Assembly (NCBI GenBank): GCA_035578905.1
Contig: JAQJVL010000059.1
Location: 62,001-126,000, forward strand
Direction: 5' to 3'
DNA length: 64,000 nt
DNA from: Stictocephala bisonia
Taxonomy: Eukaryota; Arthropoda; Insecta; Hemiptera; Membracidae
Every line of letters begins with the position of its first letter. The first letter of the stretch is position 1. The position numbers were made by a program, and so were the translations under genes. The notes beneath the pieces are model-generated. The model was not told the origin of the DNA and ran no database searches. It saw only the letters and a program-made list of their open reading frames with translations. Positions 57,847 through 64,000 of the stretch are shown here, piece by piece.

Positions 57847-58400
57847 GCTGCCTAGAGTGTCGCTGGGAATGACAGAGACGCAGCGCGGTCGACTGGAATG
57901 ACACAGGGAATGACAGAGACGGCAGCGCGGCAGCCTATAGTGACACAGGGAATGGCAGAGACGACAGCGCGGCAGCCTAGAGTGACACAGGGAATGGCAG
58001 AGACGGCAGCGCCGCAGCCTAGAGTGACACAGGGAATGGCAGAGGCGGCAGCCTAGAGTGAGGCAGGGAATGGCAGAGACGGCATCGCGGCAGCCTAGAG
58101 TGACACAGGGAATGGCAGAGACGGCAGCGCCGCAGCCTAGAGTGACACAGGGAATGGCAGAGGTGGCAGCCTAGAGTGAGGCAGGGAATGGCAGCGCGGC
58201 AGCCTAGAGTGACACAGGGAATGGCAGAGACGGCAGCGCGGCAGCCTAGAGTGACACAGGGAATGGCAGAGACGGCAGCGCCGCAGCCTAGAGTGACACA
58301 GGGAATGGTAGAGGCGGCAGCCTAGAGTGAGGCAGGGAATGGCAGAGACGGCAGCGTGGCAGCCTAGAGTGAGGCAGGGAATTGCAGAGACGGCAGCGCG
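57847..58400. repeat. Minisatellite, ~42-bp unit, about 13 copies with shorter variants
   Basis: The unit is GCCTAGAGTGACACAGGGAA followed by TGGCAGAGACGGCAGCGCGG and CA. Some units lack the ACGGCAGCGC part or have GAGGCAGG in place of GACACAGG. GC-rich, strand-asymmetric (purine-rich plus strand). Confidence 0.85.
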
Positions 58401-58908
58401 ACCGACTGGAGAGGGAAGAATTAAAATTTTCATGAGAATAGGATGAAAATAAAATGGCGGACAGGGGTATTGGGTTGGGAGAAGGTTTCTTGTCAGCAAA
58501 CCTCAACCAGCGCTGCGTAACGGCAGCCACGCTAAGCTCGTTTCGTCTGTTACAGGAAGCCTAACTATTTCCCTATCTATTTTCGCTTCTTATATATGTG
58601 TATTCATTGCTAAAACCTTGGATAGTTTAGCAATGAAGGTATTAATATGAAGGAAATTATTTCACTGGAAGCTTTGAGTTTGGCTAGTAACTTAACCTTT
58701 GATCAAATCAAATATTTTTCATTGACATTTCTCTTTGTTGACCTATGGACCTCTTTCACAAACTGACCTTTAATAACAATTACTGCCTGACAGTTACTAA
58801 TTTGTGATAAATAGATATTCTTAGATTACCATCAGGTTATATTTTGTATTCAAGGAATAGAAAAAGCTTTACTATACCTTGGGCTTCCCATCTCAACAAT
58901 TAGTAGAC

Positions 58909-59288
58909 CGGGGAGGTTTACCTGTACTCAACACACTTTCCGGTATACCGGAGAGGTTTACCTGTACTCAACACACTTTCCGGTATATCGAAGAGGTTTA
59001 CCTGTACTCAACACACTTTCCGGTATACCGGAGAGGTTTACCTGTACTCAACACACTTTCCGGTATACCGGAGAGGTTTACCTGTACTTAACACACTTTC
59101 CGGTATACCAAAGAGGTTTACCTGTACTCAACACACTTTACGGTATACCGAAGAGGTTTACCTGTACTCAACACACTTTTCGGTATACCGGAGAGGTTTA
59201 CCTGTACTCAATACACTTTCCGGTATACCGAAGAGGTTTACCTGTACTCAACACACTTTCCGGTATACCGGAGAGGTTTACCTGTACA
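58909..59288. repeat. Minisatellite, 40-bp unit, about 9.5 copies
   Basis: The unit is GGAGAGGTTTACCTGTACTC followed by AACACACTTTCCGGTATACC, with few point changes (GGAG/AAAG, TTCC/TTAC/TTTT). Confidence 0.9.
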
Positions 59289-59403
59289 GGCCACCTGCAC
59301 AGATAAAACTGGAGCGTGTGTGCTAGCCGATAGCGTGTGTGCTCTTTCGTCCAACTTCTAATTTCCTAGAAAAAAGTGCCAACTAGTTCAGCTCAGTTTT
59401 ACA

Positions 59404-60345
59404 GTTGATTAAGCCCGTCACACACTACCGAGCCGAGCGCCGAACCGTAACACATTTGGCATGTTACGGAATGTGTAGTGGATCCTAGCGCCGAACCAAT
59501 GAATACACACTCTGAGTGTGTATTCATTGGCCGAACCGAGTGTCGTAGCGAGCATCTGGGCGAGCAGAGCCCCGAACATCAGTTGCCGCTTTCCCCCCGA
59601 CTCATCAAAGGGATGTTACGGCCGACACGTCTCGGAGTTTGTAGTGTGTGGCAGGTTCGTAACATCGTACCGTAACTTCCTTCCCTAACAATAAAAAATC
59701 AGCGCATCATCTACATCTAGCACTTATGGTTTACTGAATGTGTTGTTTATTAGTCAATTTTTATTAGTTGAAATAAGTTTAGTGCAGTTTTAATAGGTTT
59801 TAAGTAATTGTAATAAGTTCAGCGATGGAATGGAGTGAAGAAGATACATAGTCTAGTATTTATAGAGGGTTGCAAAAACCACTTCATGTGTGATTTTGAT
59901 CTCTTTTGGTGACATGCGGGTAAAATTATTTTTTATACCGCTTAAATGCTGAAACTTCAGAGTCATCGTAATACTGTACCACCATTTCTTCTTTACAGAA
60001 AATTCTCTTGCCAACAACATCTCTCATTCTTTTTCATAATTGTTGCTAAATGAAGATAAATGCATGCAACCGCTGCTATTGTCTGTGAACTAGCCTTGTA
60101 GAAATTTTGAAACTGTAGAACATCTATACAAAATACAACACAACAACATAGCACTTGAAATTGAATTAAAGCACGTGATCTGTAGTCGATGTACTTAACC
60201 AGAGTTTTGGTTCGGCCAAAATGCTACGAGGTGATGCTCGACTCGAGGTGTTAAAGTTGTGACAAAATTGCCCCGTAACTCCGAACAGAGCAGATGACCT
60301 GTCAATCAGTGAACGGTTCGACGCTCGGCCCGGTAGTGGGTGGAC
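59404..60345. mobile_element. Putative non-autonomous TIR element (~940 bp)
   Basis: The left end GTCACACACTACCGAGCCGA, GCGCCGAACCGT is matched by the inverted right end (CCACCCACTACCGGGCCGAG, CGTCGAACCGT, near 60,309-60,345). Inside are further related motifs (GTTACGG, GTAGTGTGTGG). A nearly perfect 35-bp palindrome sits at 59496-59530. No coding region; target-site duplication not determined. Confidence 0.5.
59496..59530. repeat. Perfect palindrome, 17-bp arms, 1-base spacer
   Basis: CCAATGAATACACACTC - T - GAGTGTGTATTCATTGG. It can form a hairpin in either strand. Confidence 0.85.
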
Positions 60346-60379
60346 TAATCAGTGCCATCTCGTCCACATGAAAACTTGA

Positions 60380-61020
60380 CAAGTTTTAACCCTACTAGTG
60401 GCAGGTCATTTTACCCTCAGTGGCAGGCTGTTTAGGGGTTGCGCAAGGGTTTTTACTAAAAATAAATAAAAATATAAAGAATACAGTGTGTGTGTTTTTT
60501 TACGCACGTTCCTTTTCAGAATTAAATGGTGAATAGTAATGTTTTATTTTAAATTAACTACTACTTTGCATATATGTATATTTTAATTTTATATATGAAA
60601 ATATAAATTTTTTCTTAAATATAGCCGGGACCATACCTATAAAATTGACTTATATTAAGTTTTTCAATATGTGAGATAGCCAACAGATTTTATATGCTGT
60701 CTAGCTTTTGACAATGTATAACATTATGGGTATGCCTATAAGTAAATTGAAGTTATCTTAAGAAAACTAAATATATGTACTTTCCCTTTAGCTTAAGTCT
60801 CACGGATTCGTGTTGGCGGGATTAGTATTAACTAGTTAAAAAAAATAGTGAACATCGCGTGGGACCCCTGAATTCCATATTTACCTAATGTTTTATTGTA
60901 CATATTTATTACTGCTACAGTGTTAGTTAACGATATGATCTTTTGGATTACAAGTAAATTTTCTAGTTTATTAACTGTCAAACTATGTTATAAAAGAGGT
61001 TATGAATGTCAAAACCCAAC
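60380..61020. other. Intron sequence; one possible piggyBac-like end
   Basis: TTAACCCTACTAGTGGCAGG at about 60,388, followed by a second CAGTGGCAGG, resembles piggyBac-type ends. No partner end was found. The rest is AT-rich without features. Confidence 0.3.
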
Positions 61021-61026
61021 CCCGCA

Positions 61027-61679
61027 ATGTATTATGACAAGATCGCTAGATGTATTATGACAAGATCGCTAGATGTATTATGACAAGATCGCTAGATGTA
61101 TTATGACAAGATCGCTAGATGTATTATGACAAGATCGCTAGATGTATTATGACAAGATCGCTAGATGTATTATGACAAGATCGCTAGATGTATTATGACA
61201 AGATCGCTAGATGTATTATGACAAGATCGCTAGATGTATTATGACAAGATCGCTAGATGTATTATGACAAGATCGCTAGATGTATTATGACAAGATCGCT
61301 AGATGTATTATGACAAGATCGCTAGATGTATTATGACAAGATCGCTAGATGTATTATGACAAGATCGCTAGATGTATTATGACAAGATCGCTAGATGTAT
61401 TATGACAAGATCGCTAGATGTATTATGACAAGATCGCTAGATGTATTATGACAAGATCGCTAGATGTATTATGACAAGATCGCTAGATGTATTATGACAA
61501 GATCGCTAGATGTATTATGACAAGATCGCTAGATGTATTATGACAAGATCGCTAGATGTATTATGACAAGATCGCTAGATGTATTATGACAAGATCGCTA
61601 GATGTATTATGACAAGATCGCTAGATGTATTATGACAAGATCGCTAGATGTATTATGACAAGATCGCTAGATGTATTAT
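61027..61679. repeat. Minisatellite, 23-bp unit, 28 copies without visible differences
   Basis: The unit is ATGTATTATGACAAGATCGC plus TAG. From 61027 to 61670 there are exactly 28 units (644 bp), followed by a partial unit. I saw no substitution between units. Each has one GATC site. Confidence 0.93.
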
Positions 61680-62103
61680 TTTTAACGTTTGACCTTTGAC
61701 AACTGTCACAGGGAACTTGTTTGTCACGGTTGACTCAAACGCTTTGGACTCGAATGTAGTCTTCATAATTATTGCATGTTTGAGTAATCTGCTGGCCTGC
61801 GTAATGTTTACACTCACAAAGAAATATGCTAAGCAAATAACCTACAAAAGAATGACAAAGTTTTTTTACGTAAAAGTTTTACGAGAAAACTTAAACTTGC
61901 GAGCAGTTTAGTCACAATAACAATGAAATTCCTCTGTGTTGAATTTAACAAAACAAATAACATCAAAATATTATTTTTATGTACATGCTTTCTTATAATT
62001 TTTGAAAAATCACATTTTCATTCGGTCCATGTTGCTTACTATCTAAAAATTATAGATAATCTTGTACTCAGAAACAATTTTTAGATTTATAACAGTAAAA
62101 AAC

Positions 62104-62359
62104 CTTAATTGCTTCCTGTTGTACCCACACTTGTTCTCCCCCGTCATCTTCTTCCTCTGAAGATTCTATGTCTGCCAGCCGGGAGATGACCACCTCTCTG
62201 TCCACCACATTGAGAGAGGGGTCGGCTTTTAGATCTATGCGCTTGGATTCCTCATCTGCCTCCTCACCGAGGTATACCAGGTCTATGCGAACTCGTCCCT
62301 TGAACAGAACGACAAAATCCCATTCAAAGGTGAAGGAAGGAGTTACATGTATGCTACAC
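62104..62359 (-). CDS. Aminopeptidase homologue, exon 1 of those visible (N-terminal domain)
   Basis: The frame reads CSIHVTPSFTFEWDFVVLFK, GRVRIDLVYLGEEADEESKR, then IDLKADPSLNVVDREVVISR and LADIESSEEEDDGGEQVWVQ. It fits the first strands of M1 peptidases (P..Y.l.l.P.....F.G.v.I.l.......I.L.A..L.i). Immediately upstream in frame stands LPENHLQNGG, which itself resembles the RLP....P start of the domain, so the exon may begin at 62382 (GGAG acceptor) instead of 62359 (GGCAG acceptor). The 3' end AAG|GTTTTT is a weak donor and leaves phase 0, which does not fit exon 2. An acidic SSEEEDDGGE loop is unusual. The exon with start codon and signal peptide or membrane anchor is not seen. Confidence 0.7.
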
Positions 62360-62399
62360 CTGCCACCATTTTGGAGGTGATTCTCCGGAAGACCAGTGT

Positions 62400-63345
62400 T
62401 AAATTCAAAATACGATTAAAGCTTTATTTATCAACAGACAACTGTAACTTGGCTTTTTTTGAAGAGGACACAAATACAATTGTCTATTATAGTTTCTTCC
62501 AAGACAGATTTGTTTAAAATTGTTTTAGTTCATTTTCGATATAACAATAAATATTGTTCTAATTTAATTTGTTTTTAATGAAACCAAATTTGTTAGAATA
62601 AATCTATGTCGTGGGGCATTAGTCACGTGTCTTACAAAGTATGTTAAACTGTGAAACACGTATGTTAACAAGTGTGAGCGTGAAACATTTTCACGTGAAG
62701 AAATGTTCACCTGCTAAACGGGGAAGGACAGTCAATGGTTTGGGGACGGCCGTTGTCAATGGAGTTGCAAGTAGTCTCAAAGTCAACACCAGGTAGATGA
62801 TCGAGTGTGACAAAATTACTCACTCACGAGAGAAGACTGGAGCGAAAATCATCTCTATAGTTTTCGACTACCCTTTGATTTCAACCAACCTTCTATGAGT
62901 TTGGGGACATGTTTTCGTCCACCCTTCACTTATTTTGTACCTTCCTAAAAGTGTAAGGTAAGTTTATCGTCTACCCTCTTACGAGCAAGAGGTAATGTTT
63001 GTTTGTATATTGTAGCATCCTATGTTTTAAACTGCTTTTCGGTTTTGTCCCTGCGATAATCTCATAGTAGTGTTTCTACCACCGAAAATAATGTCCACTT
63101 TTCACTACCCTCCTGAGAGCGCAAGATCATATCTTTCGCCACACTCCTTGGGTGTGTTTAGATACAACAGTTTTTTTTCTGGCAACTATTGGTACTGTAA
63201 TACTAAATGTATGATTACTGATCTACATTAATTAGCTACACATCACATGGTAAAAAATATTGTCATATGTCGGTTTTACAATCTGAAGCCATTTTCAAAA
63301 CTTAACAACATAAACAGTTGCTATTATAAATATAAATTAATTAGT
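62400..63345. other. Non-coding sequence without a recognised gene
   Basis: Stops in all frames. Between 62,800 and 63,170 a loosely repeated motif TTTTCG(T/A)C(T/C)ACCCT recurs at irregular distance. The first exon of the aminopeptidase gene was not found here. Confidence 0.4.
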
Positions 63346-63346
63346 T

Positions 63347-64000
63347 GATCATACGTTTCTTAAAATATTAAACAGATGATTTAATAGATGAAAATAGTTG
63401 GATGTGTACTACATAGATTTTGATACAAATTGTTTGGTCACTTTTTAATTTTGAATTTCATTCAAAACTTCTGATGGAATAATAGGCAGGTATATTGGGC
63501 ATAAAGTGCCGATCGGTAGCGAAATACAGCTTTCTACAGCCATACATGATGCTTCTTTTATCGTTCTTTTTTTCCACTTGGTTTCTTTGTACACTATACT
63601 TGCTGCTGACCATTGGACCTTACGCTCTTCTGCAGAAAAATGATCTGTAAGTTTAGAATAATTTTCCAATTGATTTTTAAAGCTGTTTTTATGTTCTTGT
63701 ATTCTCTTTTTTATTGGTCGACATGTTTGTCCAAAATAATTTAAATTACACTGACGGGGAATTTTGTACAACTCATTTTTTGTTTCTTAATTTTGATTGT
63801 ATGGTTTAACTTTTCAAAATTAAGAAACAAAAATTTTGTGCACAAATTTCCCCGTTATACCTGCCTATTATTAAATCAGAAGTTTTAAATAAAATTCAAA
63901 ATTAATAAGTGACTAAACAATTCGTATCAAAATCTATGTAGTACACATCCAACTATTTTCATCTATCAAATTATCTGTTTAATATTTTAAGAAACGTATG
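63347..64000. mobile_element. Two Penelope-like element ends, head to head
   Basis: The left arm (63,347-63,500) and right arm (63,840-64,000) are inverted repeats with over 90% identity by eye. Both carry the 3' end of the coding region (SEVLNEIQN and SEVLNKIQN, then a stop) and the same 3' flank. Between them at 63,778-63,833 is a hairpin TTTGTTTCTTAATTTT/AAAATTAAGAAACAAA. The right copy is cut by the window end. Inverted, truncated partner copies are common for Penelope-like elements. Confidence 0.75.
63445..63771 (-). pseudogene. GIY-YIG endonuclease domain of a Penelope-like element (5'-truncated copy)
   Basis: The 108-codon frame reads YKIPRQCNLNYFGQTCRPIK, KRIQEHKNSF, then LTDHF, RKVQWSAASIVYKETKWKKR and TIKEASCMAVES. 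This is the C-terminal GIY-YIG domain of Penelope-like elements (VYKIPC.C...YIGQT.R....R..EH; later W..R...EA). The GIY part is degenerate (NYFGQT for xYIGQT), while R, EH and the E of KEA remain. The reverse transcriptase that should precede it is missing, since the copy begins at the central hairpin. In active elements the domain nicks DNA at insertion. Confidence 0.8.

Larger units (their letters stand above)
34930..62359 (-). other. Host gene span: M1-family aminopeptidase homologue, probable pseudopeptidase
   Basis: Seven exons on the minus strand encode, in order, the N-terminal domain, the FPCFDEP-like region, the MSTYLLAFVVSDF-like region, the GAMEN-equivalent exon, the HExxH-equivalent exon and one further exon. 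Reading phases agree at five of six junctions: 57453/55474 (2+1), 55319/51356 (2+1), 51235/45570 (1+2), 45372/36657 (2+1) and 36501/35053 (0+0). The first junction (62104/57632) does not match, so a small exon is missing or a boundary is wrong. Introns are 1.4-8.7 kb and packed with mobile elements. Signal peptide/first exon and the C-terminal half are not seen. The gene is open throughout, which argues for selection despite loss of catalytic residues. Confidence 0.8.

Noticed and set aside
58137..58530. Cys/His/Arg-rich minus-strand frames resembling repeats of a small protein
   Set aside because: They are frames through the 42-bp minisatellite.
61690..61820. Minus-strand frame after TTACGCAG, phase 0, as a possible missing exon between exons 1 and 2
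   Set aside because: The acceptor looks usable and phase would fit, but the only in-phase donor is weak and the peptide shows no M1 similarity.

Overview
The window looks like nuclear DNA of an arthropod, most likely an insect. It carries spliced genes with GT/AG introns, non-LTR retrotransposons, a Penelope-like element, a Polinton relic, piggyBac-like and other TIR elements, many minisatellites, and short CCTAA runs of the insect telomere type. I cannot fix the order from sequence alone; a hemipteran is only a guess.

The window has two halves of very different quality. Bases 1 to about 32,612 are mostly dominated by stretched homopolymer runs, with almost no open frames that make sense. 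They read like unpolished long-read gap filling. Real biology shows through in places: a Ty3/gypsy element (LTR end, primer-binding site, Gag, zinc knuckles, reverse transcriptase) at about 3,190-5,960, an ISXO2/Merlin-type transposase tail at 15,650-15,858, and a possible host exon near 17,600-17,740. At 32,615 the sequence becomes clean, starting with a ~110 bp near-duplicate that looks like an unmerged overlap.

The clean half (32,615-64,000) is organised around one large host gene on the minus strand: an M1-family aminopeptidase homologue, seen as seven exons between 62,359 and 34,930. All six 5' splice sites and five of the six junction phases fit. Its active-site signatures are gone (HExxH reads HRLAK; GAMEN reads PINAW), so it is most likely a pseudopeptidase. 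Its 3' end should lie in the noisy half.

The introns hold nearly everything else. Intron 34,930-36,657: a MITE. Intron 36,657-45,372: a 23-bp minisatellite, a LINE fragment, a nearly complete CR1/Jockey-like LINE with an SGNH-type ORF1 domain, a 31/32-bp minisatellite, a piggyBac-like element and a tRNA-headed SINE-like repeat. Intron 45,570-51,235: a Polinton packaging-ATPase relic broken by a palindromic insertion, an intact 567-codon gene framed by terminal inverted repeats, and a 26-bp minisatellite. Intron 51,356-55,319: an unusual palindromic element built of five ~310-bp units. Introns further 5': four more minisatellites, one with 28 seemingly identical units, and a TIR element. The window ends in two head-to-head copies of a Penelope-like element.
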